Shown here in pieces: positions 22,227-34,004 of a DNA stretch of 64,000 bases. The DNA comes from Alloteropsis semialata (Eukaryota > Streptophyta > Magnoliopsida > Poales > Poaceae): the NCBI GenBank assembly GCA_004135705.1, contig CM014274.1, positions 86,536,155 to 86,600,154 of the forward strand, in the 5' to 3' direction. Below the pieces are notes generated by a model that was not told the DNA's origin, did no database searches, and saw nothing but the letters and a program-made list of their open reading frames with translations. Position numbers and translations under genes: made by a program. Position 1 is the stretch's first letter, and each line of letters opens with the position of its first letter.

Positions 22227-23502
22227 GAGTTAAATACACCGGCAGCCCTCGAACTTGTCCCGAGATGCCACTTAGGTCCACGAACTCGCAAAATCGAAAT
22301 CTGGCACCCTGAACTTGTTAAGTTGTGCCACTTAGGTCCATACCCTTTGACGGGGCGCCGAATGGCATGAATATATGCAAAAAAGCCCTCCAAATTTGCC
22401 ATCTTCTCCTCTCCGGTACCATACGTCGGCGGCGGGGCCCTGCTCCTCCCCAAGCGCCACCTCGGGCGCCATGAACGCCGGCGCGCCGACCTCGTGGGCT
22501 CCCGCGCCAGACAAGCTCACCTTCCTGCGCGCGCACCTCCCACGTAGCGGCGCCGAGGCCCCTATGACCAGCAGACGTCGGGGAGCACGGCAGCATCCGG
22601 CGTGACGCCCGACTTGGTGGACTTCACCAAGCGGCGCGGGCGGCGCGACGAGGCGGCATTCAGCACATCGGCCTCGAGGAGCAGCTCCTGGGCCTCGGGA
22701 TGTGTACGTCATGCGGAGCGACCGCGCCATCCACCATGCCCTCGTCGCGCTCGCGCCTGCACTTGAGCAGCCAGCCGGCCGCCTGCATTCTCCGGCGCGC
22801 CGAGCGCAGGAGGTTGTACTGGGGGAGCGTCTCGCACTGCGCCAGGACGCCGGCCGCGGACATGAGCTTGTGCAGCGACTGGCGGATGGCCCCGGCGTCG
22901 GCAGTGGCACGGAAGCCGAGGCAGGGGAGGACGTGCGGCGAGCGGAGCGCAGAGAGGATGCCCCCCTCGCACTGCAGCTGCTCCGCCCCGGCGGCGCCCT
23001 TGGCGGCGGCGCGGCGGCAGGGCAGGGGGGCGGCGGCGCACCCGGCNGCAGCGTGCGCGGGAGCACAGCGAGCGCAAGGTGTGTGGAGGGCCTCTCGCGG
23101 AGGCCGTCGGGACCTCCGCTGCAGGAGTCCGCCGGGAGCGCCGCCGCCCCATTGCCTGCCCTGTTATGGCCGCCGTCGGGCGGCCGCGCGAAGCCGGGGC
23201 TGGGCCCTGCCCTGCCGACCGCGACCAGAGGCGCATGGAGGCGGCCGGCCACCGGGCTGGACAACGCACAGGAGGAGGCGGGCGGCCGCCGGTTCTAGGA
23301 GGCCGCCGGGACCGGAGAGGAGAAGATGGAAAAATTTGCAGGGCTTTTTTGCATATATTCATGCCATTAGGCGCCCCGTCAAGAGGTATGGACCTAAGTG
23401 GCACAACTTAACAAGTTCAGGGTGCCAGATTTCGATTTTGCGAGTTCGTGGACCTAAGTGGCACATCGGGACAAGTTCGAGGGCCGCTGGTGTATTTAAC
23501 TC
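22227..23502. mobile_element. Pack-MULE carrying MAPKKK-like fragments
   Basis: The terminal inverted repeats are about 195 bp (22227-22423 and 23314-23502), starting GAGTTAAATACACC. They are flanked by a perfect 9-bp duplication TAAAATAAA (22218-22226 and 23503-23511), diagnostic of Mutator-type insertion. The interior is strongly GC-rich, unlike the ends. On the minus strand it reads LRSPHVLPCLGFRATADAG (about 22985-22895) and, further on, PAFMAPEVALGEEQGPAADV (about 22490-22431). These are two separate pieces of a plant MAPKKK17/18-like kinase, in N-to-C order, with a different sequence between them (MSAAGVLAQCETLPQYNLL and onward, origin not recognised). Frameshifts and a stop prevent a full kinase. 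One N lies at 23046. Confidence 0.85.
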
Positions 23503-23511
23503 TAAAATAAA

Positions 23512-24079
23512 CCTGGAGCCTGAAGAACCCGCCTTGTTCTTATTCATTTGTCATCCATTGTAAAAGTTAACTTAAATAACAGATTTATTTATCAGTAAAA
23601 AATCAGTTATCTCATAACCATTTTCCATCGAGAATTATGTTGGAGCTCCACCGAAGAGCACCCATTTGGTAGAGCTTATAGCAGCTCAACTTCATCTGTT
23701 TTGTGCAAAAATAAGGTACCGCAGCGTGAAGCTATTTTGAAAAACGATGCAAAAATAAACTAAAAGCTAGATAAGGCTAGTATTTCACCTTTTCCAAAAC
23801 AACTTTATCCCGGCTCTACCAAAAGGGCCCTCATTTGTTGTGTTTATATTGAGAAACTAGCCAACTCGCTAACTGACACAAAACCAATGTATGTGTCTAT
23901 CAATTTCTCCATGCACGAGAAATTACGAACTTTTGTGTTCAAAATGCATTTCACGTATTCATTTTGAGCCCGCGAGCCGAAACAAGCTTAGTTTTGAGCC
24001 TTTCATGAGCCGGCTACCACTAGCCGAGCCGGCTCGTTGCAGTTGTACCAGTCCCTTTTATTTGCGGTTGTGGCTGCTA
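23512..24079. other. Intergenic, no gene seen
   Basis: AT-rich spacer. There is partial resemblance to MITE text (AGCTTATAGCAGCTCAAC) but no defined ends. Confidence 0.45.
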
Positions 24080-24426
24080 CAGGATGTTTAGATCGGTGAA
24101 AAATTTTGTGAAATTTACTGTAGCAATTTTAAATCGAAGATTAGAAGGACTAAACATGATCTAATTATAAAACTAATTACACGGATGGACGGGAAATCGC
24201 GAGATGAATCTATTAAGTCTAATTAATCCGTCATTAGAGTTTATTTACTGTAGCACGACATTGTCTAATCATGGCCTAATTAGGCTTAATAGATTTGTCT
24301 CACAATTTCACCTTGGGTTATGAAATAAGTTCTGTCAGTTATCCACATTTAATACTCCTAATTAGTATCTAAACATTTAAATTTACTGTAGCTTTGAAAA
24401 AAAATTAGCGAACTAAACAGGGCTCT
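24080..24426. mobile_element. hAT-like MITE
   Basis: It runs from GGATGTTTAGATCGG to GCGAACTAAACAGGGC, around the shared palindromic core (GATGAATCTATTAAGTCTAATTAATCC...GGCTTAATAGATTTGTC). No clear target duplication. Confidence 0.65.
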
Positions 24427-24499
24427 GGTCCCCGAAAATTTTATTTTCTTTGAAAGGACCGAAAATTTTATACTAGTCCCACGAAGGACAGTACTAGTC

Positions 24500-26128
24500 C
24501 CCTCATTTGCGGAACGGGCCCACTGTCAGTCCCTGTTCGCCTCACGAGCACCCGCCTCTGCGCCCTGGCACGTGCTGCGCGCACAAAATTGTTTTACCCA
24601 CACGAGCACACGACACAGGCGTCAGTCGCCACAAGCGGCCGATGGTTGCTGCCTCTCTCCGCAGCAGCGCGCAGGCGAGGCGATCGAGCTAGCGGCAGTT
24701 CTAGCAGCCATCCTGTGCCTCCCAGCGCCCGAGCATGTAAGCGATCCCTCTCCTCTTCTCCCCGTCTCGATTTGGGTGTGATTGGTGCTAGTTTTCCCCC
24801 GTTTCGGTGGGGTTTTAGGTGGGTTTTGTAGTTGGGGAGGATGGCCCCCGGATCGGCGCTGGCCTGTGTGTGGGTGCTGCGGCGGGCGATCCGGCGCCGT
24901 TTTTGAGTAGTTTGGGGCTAGGGTTTGTGGTTATGGAGACGGGGCGGAATGCGCAAGCCTGGGATGCAACGGATTGAGGTGGTTCTGAATTTTTGGGAGG
25001 TTTGGGGTTGGAGTTTGTGTGCTTTCTAAGTGCGGAACTGCGATTAGGCATCTTCCTACAATCCTACGAGGCGTTAGTTGATTTCCGTGTATTTTCTCCT
25101 GGTCCTTTACGCATTTGGCGAGCGGAGCGATTGGGAAATTTGTGGATTTTCTTTTCAGACCTGCATTTGCTGTAATATTTATAGTTTCCCATCCTCAATT
25201 GCTTGGATTGGTATTTTCGGAGCTCGGGGTTTGTGGAGGCAAGGAATTTGTACTGTTGAATTTGAATATAGCAAAGCATGAGAGTGACTGAATCCGGAAA
25301 TTGTTCCATTTTTTGTGCGGCTCCCATATAGCAAAGCATGGGAGTGAGTGAGTAACTGAATCCGGAAATTATTCCATTTTTTGTGCGGCTCCCTCTTCTG
25401 TACCGAATGATGTGGATCACTTGAATAGCCTTTTGACCCTTTTGTTTTACTACTGGAGGTCTTGTCACTATGACCCTTTTGTGACTGTTCTGCATGGAGC
25501 TAAAGCAAACACAGTGGATTGTATTTGCATACATCTTACCTTATGTTAAAATGTGTGTCAGCAGTGACTTATGAGATTGGCATGGTATGAAGTATGAACT
25601 TTGTTTGTGGTATTGTGCTGAGTTTTTTTTGGTTTTTGTTATTCCAGGTGCTGATCCAATTACACTTGTACATCACATGGAATCTTTGAATTAGTTTGGT
25701 TGTTTAAATTGTTTTTATTATGGAGTATGGAATTTTGTTAGTTCTAGCTCACTGCATGTATAGTGTCCATGCCTTGTTGAACTTTCGAATTTTTATCAAA
25801 AAACTGATGCTCGAAGCAAGATTGATACGAGGAAGAACTTGTAACCGGGAGTCCAAGTTTGTTTGGAGGAGAAGTTTCTAACTTGTAGTTTTTTTTCTTT
25901 TCCCTGTTAGTAGATGATGTTCTGTTTGTCACTTCCCTTTTTTATCTGTACTTTGTATCTCCTTGGTGGCTCTAGTTGTGTCACTGTTTCCAAATCCGTG
26001 TTTAGCTGGTTACTTAATATTACTCTATGATGCTACTTGTAATATTACCGAGTTGTTGCTCCAGCGCACCTGCATGCATGCCTATTACTAATGTTTGCAT
26101 TTTGCATGTTTTTCATGATTTTTCAAAG
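24500..26128 (+). other. Putative 5' UTR exon and first intron of the DCD-kelch gene
   Basis: A CpG-rich leader is followed by a candidate donor at 24737 (GCAT|GTAAGC). The matching acceptor is at 26127-26128, one base before the ATG. The long first intron contains an imperfect tandem duplication at 25267-25392 (units of about 60 bp, ATAGCAAAGCATG to TTTTTTGTGCGGCTCCC). Transcript evidence would be needed to confirm the leader exon. Confidence 0.5.
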
Positions 26129-26129
26129 T

Positions 26130-29100
26130 ATGGGTGCTGGAAGGAAGACTGAGACTTTCTATGCTGGAACAGCAAGCACACCGACACAAACTCAAACCAA
26201 TGCATGGCAAGGGACTTATCCCAATGCTGCTCGTAATCTCCGGGAAGATGAGCTGGGAGGAGTGATTTTTGGGTGCAAGCACAATACAATGCATGAATGC
26301 CTCTCTAAGCAGTTGTTTGGTTAGTAAATTCTTTTCCCCTTATTTTTATTGAACTAACAATTCCTTTCCACTTTATAATGCAGGGCCATTACTGCAGCTA
26401 AAAATTATCCCCGCAAACTATAAACTGTCATTATCATATCAGTTCTTGTTTTTTGGAACGTTGAGTTGTGCGTTATCAGCATTTCATCCTACCTCTTGTC
26501 TGATTGGAATGGATTGGCTTGCTGTCTTTTGTTCAATAGGTTTGCCGTCAGGCCATTTTACATATGTGAAGAATGTTAAACCTGGCATGCCTCTATTTCT
26601 GTTCAATTATAGTGACCGAAAAATGCATGGAATTTTTGAGGCTGCATGCGCTGGGCAGCTCAACATTGATCAATTTGCTTGGAGTGATGGTGGTAGAATA
26701 AAGACCCAGTTTCCTGCACAGGTATCATCAAATAACAGCCCTTTATATACATGGCACTGTAAATTCAACCCATGTATGTATGGTTAATCTGGTCATAGTT
26801 TCATAAGCTGACTGGCTCATGAGTGACTTTTGTTTTATTAAGGTCCTCATCTCTACGAGGATTCAGTGTCATCCAGTTCCTGAGTCTCAATTCAAAAATG
26901 TGATCAGTGACAATTATCATAGACCTCGGCACTTCTACTTTGAGCTAGACCACGCACAAACAAGAGCTTTGATATCTTTGTTTAAGCCTGCCCCTGTTCA
27001 TGATGTTACAAACAAATGGGATCCTTCCCGATCTCTGCAATCTTCAACATCCAAAGCATATCTTAATCCCGGTCCAAAAAATTCTGACTCCTATACAAAG
27101 GATCATGATCCATTTGGTCTTTCTTCTGAATCACATTGTATTGCGCCTTACAAGTTGGTTGATCCAGATGGTGAATATGCTAGTGCTAGTAGAACATCAA
27201 CGAGCCACCTTGACGAGGGGTCTTCTAATTGGGATGATTTGGATGATGTTACAACCAAGGAAGGAATGGAATCTGTCAATGATGACCATGAACATATCAA
27301 TCCACCACATGAAGAACAGCATGTTAGGAAGAAATTACAAGAGCTGTTTGTTTTACGACAGCAGGAGGCCCAATCCTCCAAGGGCACTGTTGATTCTGCT
27401 TCAGATGAATCAATGCCTCAAGAAGCACAGTTTGGTGCTGCTCTCCCAACAGACACACCTGATTCCACCTCAAAGGCTGATGCAGCTATTGAAGACCTGA
27501 CATTATTGGGAAAATGTTACGGAAATGCTGAGGTGCTTTAAGCTAGTGTTATTCCTTACTCTGTGACCACGATTATTTTCATATTATGTCCCATATTTTT
27601 AACTTATGATTTGTAATGTTTGTTTGGTGATTATTTCCTGCTGTCTGACATGTCTCGTTGTCTGTAGCTGCTCCACACCATCAATGAGTTATGCAAGAGG
27701 ACCCAAGCAATGGAGAAAAAGCTGGTACTGTTCTTCAGGACCGTTTACGTGTAAAAATCAATAGCATCATTATCCTTTAGAGAAGTTAATTACAGTGCAT
27801 GGTTTATGCACATCTCCCTCCTAATTGTGGTTCTTCTGTGTACCAGGTTGAGTCAGATAAAGAAAAAGTGTTTCTGAAGGAATCAATAAGGGACACAGAC
27901 AGAAGAGTTCAGCAACTGGAATACCAGTTTGAGAAACTACAATTAAACTATAACTCTTTAGCGCCACTCCTTGGTAGACCACACAATAATATGGAAGGGC
28001 CATCAATACTCCTACTAGGTGGTTACAGGGGGAGTACTTGCTTATCATCTCTTGATGCCTTTTGCCCCAGAACAGACAGACTAGTGCCTCTGTGTCCAAT
28101 GAGCTCAGCCCGCGCATATGCAGCTGTTGCTGCACTGAATGATCATATCTATATTTTTGGGGGTGGGAATGGTAGTTCATGGTATCACTCAGGTAAATAT
28201 TTGAATATGTCAGGTGTCAAGCGTTTTATATGAGTTCAAGCTGTTGACAATATGCATTTCTTTTATTGAAGTGGAATGCTACAGCAGGGGAGAAAACAGG
28301 TGGATGACCTGCCCACGTTTGAAGCATGAGAAAGGAAGCCTTGCAGGAACTACATTGAATGATAAAATATTTGCAATCGGTGGGGGAGATGGATCTGCAG
28401 TTTTTTCAGAAGTCGAGATGTTTGATCCTGCACTTGGAAGATGGATAGACAGTCTGTCTATGCGGCAAAATGTATGGTGTCACAGTCTCTTACTCCTTAT
28501 CACATTTGTTGTTTGGTGTTGAGTAGAATGTTCTAAACTTATCTCCAGTGTAATATGATTACGGGGCTTTACTACATGTCTATTCTGTTTTCTCCGTGTG
28601 ATATTTAATATAAGTTTAGGATCCATAAGAGAGAGCAGAATGAAAAGAAACTTTTACATAGAGAAGGTGTTTGAACTCTATATAGTTCCAAATCACTACT
28701 ATCATGTGAGTTCATCATCTCTTACCAGTAGAATTGTAGGATACTTTTGCTATAGTCTGCCATATTATTTACTCATCATAAATATGTAAGATTGTCCATT
28801 AGTATAGTAAGATCTGTAGCAACCCAATGCATTAGAATACAGATAACTGTTTGAGCATTGGAATGGAAAGTAATATTCTAGGTCGCCTGTATTATTTGGA
28901 TACATCTAATTCAATGTATTCTTTTAGACTAGCACAAATCCTAGATATTTTCAAATTCAGGATGTATCAAACTATGCATCACAAACTGCATTTGATGTCA
29001 GCATACTTTCTAGAGAGAGCTGGTTGACAGATCATGGGATTTTGCGATTTGTAGGATAAGGATTACTCTGGATCTATCCGAACTTTATCGTGCTGTGCTA

Positions 29101-29963
29101 CATCAATTCAATCCTTTGTATAGTTTACCCTCAATTGTTTGATGTTGTAACTAACACTGGTGCTTTTGTGTGCTATCTTGTTCCAGCGATTTGCTCCTGC
29201 TGTAGCTGTATTTAATAGCACTCTCTATGTAACTGGTGGTTATGATGGCAACATGTACTTGCAGTATGATCCCTCACTAATGTCTCCATGTTATGATTGT
29301 GGTTTAGATATCTTTTTTTGTAGTCTCCTATTGAACAAAATGATTGTAATACACAGATCAGCAGAAAGATATGATCCAAGGGAAGGTTTCTGGGCCCTGC
29401 TTCCAAATATGAGCGCAAGAAGAGGATCCCATTCGGTAGCTGTCTTGGGGGAAGCCATGTGAGACTATCTCTTTGATTGGATGCAAGCCTTTTATCATAT
29501 GATCATATGTGACCTCACTGCTGCAACATAAAAGTTAAATGCTTGCCACATCGCAGATACACTGTGGGAGGGTATGATGGAAGCAACAGGGTGTCTACCG
29601 TTGAGATTTTTGAGCCACGTGCCAATTCATGGAGGACAGGCAGCCCATTCAGCATCGCGAGAGGATATGGATGCGCGGCTACAATGGATGATAATTTGTT
29701 CTATATTGGTGGGGTCAACAATGCTGGAGAAACTGTCGATACTGTAAGTCTGGCGTTACTATTCCTCTGTTCATCTTTCTCAAACTTGGTATATATGTCG
29801 GCGTTACTATTCTACTCTTCATCTTTCTCGGACACGGTGAAGGACCCAAATCCCTTATGTTACTGACTTGCAGGTGGAAGTTTACAATGAGAGGCAAGGC
29901 TGGTCGATCTCCGGTTGCCAATCGATTGGAGGGAGGGCCTTCGCCTGTGCTATTGCCGTTTGA
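26130..29963 (+). CDS. DCD domain plus kelch-repeat protein
   Basis: The inferred coding exons are 26130-26319, 26540-26721, 26843-27532, 27668-27724, 27847-28192, 28272-28471, 29187-29263, 29357-29458, 29557-29743 and 29874-29963. They sum to 2121 nt (706 aa) with consistent phase. Residues about 25-155 form the DCD (development and cell death) domain, with the typical LGGVIFGC, PSGHFTYVKNVKPGMPLFLFNYSDR, GIFEAACAG and FPAQV motifs. A polar linker follows. A coiled coil at about 355-420 (LLHTINELCKRTQAMEKKL, LEYQFEKLQLNY) comes next. Six kelch blades fill about 430-706, with GG doublets (IYIFGGGNGSS, IFAIGGGDGS, LYVTGGYDG, YTVGGYDGS, FYIGGVNNAG). DCD proteins are plant-specific and linked to stress and cell death; kelch propellers bind proteins. 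Databases often name such genes influenza NS1A-binding homologues because of the kelch part only. Confidence 0.9.
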
Positions 29964-31514
29964 CAGGAACAGGAGTGGGTCTTCTCTGGAGTTGTGGATC
30001 TGCCCCCTGCTTGTTCTGTACATTGCGATACCTCAGTCAGAGTATACCTTCTCCCCAAAAGTCACTGGGTTGAGAAAATTTCCCCCCTCCTTCCCCGTCT
30101 GCTGATATACAGACAGCGCCACTACCCCATTTTTGCATGTTTCAGAACCGACGGTTTGACAGCCAGTGTAACCACCAAATGGCTAGGGCCACCTGTAGCA
30201 AGTTCTGCTGTGCGTTCAGGTAGTCTGCTGATGTTGGGGCAATTTTGAGAAACTAGACATGGCGTGCTATAACATGTGTAGATGGTGCGGGAACAAACTA
30301 AAATGTTCATGACTCGTGGGTGCCTTCGGAAGTTCAAACCGTGCGTGCCGAGATTTTTGCTGCATTTGAGCAACTTTGAATTTTGGAGCATCATTTCTTG
30401 CTCTGGAATTGTTGAATGCTGATAGTAGAAATGAATGCTCCAAAATTGGCTGCCTGTGGTCATGGTTGCCGTAATTGGTTGCGGTCACAGGCGCTAATTG
30501 GCTGCCTGTGGTCATGGTTGTCGTAAGGGAATCGTTGGGGGTCGCTTTTCAGTTTGTGCCGGTAAACTGGTAGCATTTCTATTATTCTCCTTCGTGCCAC
30601 TATCGTCCGAGCGGTTGGTGGAATCTGGACTCATGGGGGGCAGTGCTGTTTTGCTTTGTGAATGAAATGCAACGCTGCTAAGCAACGAATATGGTCCTAA
30701 CTCTCGACCTCTCGGGGTTTGGCCAGCCAAACTGCTAACATGTTGCTTGTGCGAGATTTCCGTAGGCCAGTCTAGCCCTGATCCGTTCAGAGATTCTTTC
30801 CAGGGATGCCATTGGTAGAGCGGTCGAAGGCTCGAAGTCCAGCCCAGATTGCGCATTTTTTTGCGCCTGATGATGCATTGTTTGTACATGTACAAATAGG
30901 ATTTCTCACAACAAATGTTAGCTACGATAGAATTTGTTAATCCTCAATTTAGGAGCTGAAAAATCCTGAAACCTCACGGAAGCAGAAAAGCGAGATTCTT
31001 CCTTTTCCCATTGCCAATCGAGAGCAGAAGTTTCCCGTACAAGATCAGCACCTATGCCATTCCTCGTCCAGAAAGCAGAATCTACCATCACGGTTTCACT
31101 CAATAATTTGGCAGTGCAACACCAAACGGGACCCGATCAAACGTGCACACCAAACGAACCAACTCCTTAGTGTTATTGGTCCTCGCTGCAACCAATTATC
31201 CAGAATCTGCACTAACTTATCGTCTTAGCATCGGGCTTTCCCCAGCTTTCTTCTTTAAAACGACACTATATTCTCTCCGCTGCAGACAGCATAAATGACC
31301 AACTCGAGTTTGAAATTCATTGCAGCAATTTTACCTTTTGCTCTGCCCAGATGTATAAGGGAGATTCCTCAAGGTCCAATTGACACAAGAAAGTCTTCAA
31401 ACCAGACACTAGTTATCAAACAGAGAATCTGCTTTGCCGCCAAACTTTGCTGGGCCTTGCTGGACTCAATCATCCATGGCCAAAATTTTATCCACAAACC
31501 ACTGCCTTCATCCA
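29964..31514. other. Intergenic between the kelch and unknown genes
   Basis: The 3' flank of the kelch gene is followed by spacer. A short repeat, GGCTGCCTGTGGTCATGGTTG, occurs twice (about 30447 and 30501). A 127-codon minus-strand frame at 30512-30895 has no recognised domain, so I do not call it. Confidence 0.5.
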
Positions 31515-31522
31515 CTATAAAA
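31515..31522 (+). promoter_or_regulatory. TATA box of the two-exon gene
   Basis: CTATAAAA lies 55 bp before ATG 31577. It supports that start over the in-frame ATG at 31295, which lies upstream of this box. Confidence 0.65.
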
Positions 31523-31576
31523 CCAACCTATTCCCCCATCGATCAAACCACCAGCTTAGTTTCCACCACCAAAGCA

Positions 31577-33557
31577 ATGGCCTCCAACTTTACTCCCGAT
31601 GCATGGGCTTGGATCACCAGCCTGCCCCTGTTCTCCCAGTGGCGCACCAATGCCATGTCCCTTTGTATTTGCAACACACCATCAGCATCAGCTTCGTCAC
31701 AGACAACCATGAACCTCTCGGTTGTGAAAACCCCTCCCATCCCCCAGCCTTCCTATCTTACCTTCTCCATCTTTGCAAGCTACGGTGTGCCGGTTTCTTT
31801 GTGGACGTCAAAACCAGTCCACCTGAAAACAAAGACACAACAAACTCTAGACGAACAAGATATGCTACAGGTGTTCGTCGACATTGTCAACTCAGTGCTG
31901 AGGTACAGTGCAGACAAGAAATCGTCTTTCCGGTTCCCTGGGGCACAGCCTCATGGCAACTTCAAAGACGTGTTCAACATAGCTTTCTTGTCCCTTGCCT
32001 TCCTGGTTTGCATCTACGAGGCTCCTCGTGATCTCCGTCCTGGATGCTTGGATTCACTGAGAGTCCAGCTTACTGGATCAAAGTGCAGAGATGCTGCAAA
32101 GAACCTTGTTAAATTGCTTGGGGCAAACCTTGAAGACCAGTGGATGCAGACAATGAATCTGGCAGTAACTAACTGGATCGTTGAGCTAAGATCCTCAAAC
32201 CACTCATTTGGGGTGCCATCACCACTGTTCGCATATGCCCTCTCAGCAAGCGGGCTCTGGAAGGTACAGCTGTACTGCCCAGTCATAGCCATGGGCATGG
32301 AAGAACCTGCAGAAGCAACACAGGATGAGCGCCTTCACTTCTCACTTGTTTATCAGCAAGTCGAATGTGTGATTCAGCTAGCTTACAGAACAGTCAGAAG
32401 GGACAACTGGATAGATGTTGAGGTGAAGGTGGATAACATAAGGTCAGTAATTTTTAACATATAAGGATTTGACAATTTTGCTCACATTAATCAATTAAAT
32501 CACTATTACTTTAGGAACCAATTTACCATTCTTTTCCTGAAGTAGCAAGAACAACTTGATTTTTCAGTACGAAGCTCAAAGAATAATTAAATATTAACGG
32601 AGATAAGTCAAAATTTGGTTGATCCCTTGCGTCAGGTAAAATTGACCTGGAGAAAGCAATTCATGTATAATTTCTAACAGCTTCCACCTATAGTAAAACT
32701 CTTGTTTGACTAGACTAAATCAGAACTATCTTGAAATTCATTAGCATACTGTAATCTAAAAGCTAGATTGTTTCACTGATTATGATTAACAATGGAAAGC
32801 ATCTTTTACAGAAAAATACATATAAAAAGGCACCATTCGTTCACATACATGAACATCTAAAAAAAGGGAAACAAAGTAAAGAACAGCACTTACTTCTGGC
32901 TTCCATCACAGGTGTGATGTGGACTCTTTGGTCTCTGAGACCCTCATGGCAGAACGCGGCTATGGCTCTGAGGAGAAGCACTTCCCATCACGTGTCATGC
33001 TGCAAATCACACCTATGCAACAATCTGATGTACTGTCTGTTTCAGTCGGCAAGTCCAACGATAACCCCACACATGAGTTCGGTATTGAGAAGGGCTTTGA
33101 GGGTTCATTTGATCCCCCAAACTCATTTGGTCTTAAGGCATCAGTCACTGAAAGCCTTACTCTGGCCATAAGGCCCTGGAAATTTGAACAGTCTGTGCAT
33201 GGCAACACTGCAACCCTGAACTGGTTTCTTCATGATGGTGTAAATGGAAGGGAGGTTTATTCTTCAAAGCCATCAAAGCTTTCACTGCTTCAGCCAAGGG
33301 CCTGGTTCCGTGACAGATACTCAAATGCGTACCGCCCGTTCACAAAGCAGGGGGGCGTCATTTTTGCACGTGATGAGTATGGAGACAGTGTCTGGTGGAA
33401 GATCTGTGGTGCAACACTAGGAAAGACTATGAACTGGGAGATCCGGGGCTGGATTTGGCTAACCTACTGGCCTAACAAACAAAGGACCTTTCACAGCGAA
33501 ACAAGGTGGCTTGAATTTAGAGAATGCCTGCAACTTCCCCTTACAAATTTTTCATAA
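31577..33557 (+). CDS. Conserved-looking plant protein of unknown family
   Basis: The exons are 31577-32442 and 32912-33557, joined in phase (ATA AG|G TGT GAT) to 503 aa. I do not recognise a named domain. The N-terminal 60 residues (MASNFTPDAWAWITSLPLFS) are followed by a helical middle with a hydrophobic stretch (VFNIAFLSLAFLVCIYEAPR). Beta-rich segments follow (WKVQLYCPVIAMG, NWIDVEVKVDNIR). The C-terminal half is rich in Trp and Tyr (WWKICGATLGKTMNWEIRG, WIWLTYWPNKQRT). There is no signal peptide or clear membrane anchor. Codon use is moderate in GC. The even pattern, tight exon junction and TATA box argue for a working gene, probably shared across grasses. Confidence 0.75.
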
Positions 33558-34004
33558 ATCACTTGTACTCTGAATAATTGTATACCCATGTGGGATCTAA
33601 TAAGTATTGTAAAATCCATGCATGTATCAGGCACAAAAAGTAAGATTACTCTATTGTAACTGAATGTACCGTTACACAGAAATAACTTCCTCATATGACT
33701 GTTTGAGCAATTTAATGCAATCCTAGAGTCTTACTCGACGTTCTCACAACTTTTCTTGAGCTAACTTGAGTTCTCCCGAGCAAATGTGCAATATTAACAA
33801 CCAAGATAGCTCATTAAACATGGACTCATTTCCTACTATGGTACAGGAACTCAACACACAGGACAACTTCTTGTACTGGTTGGCTCATAGTATAACGCTA
33901 TGTCTCAGTAAGATGAAAACCACAAATGACTACAAAGCTTCAGGTTGAAGTGTTTCCTAACAGCTAGAACGAAGTTATTCCTACTGCTCCGCATGACCAC
34001 ACTT
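33558..34004. other. Convergent 3' ends
   Basis: This is a short spacer between the unknown gene (plus) and the DREB2 gene (minus). It probably holds both 3' UTRs. Confidence 0.5.

Noticed and set aside
22700..23563. Plus-strand 287-aa frame in the Pack-MULE
   Set aside because: The kinase words are on the minus strand, and this frame runs through the right TIR and flank.
26130..29963. Virus-related function suggested by the usual database name
   Set aside because: The name comes only from kelch similarity to an animal protein; the DCD domain marks it as a plant stress/cell-death type.
30512..30895. 127-aa minus-strand protein
   Set aside because: No domain, no promoter signal, ordinary composition for chance; it lies in the kelch 3' flank.
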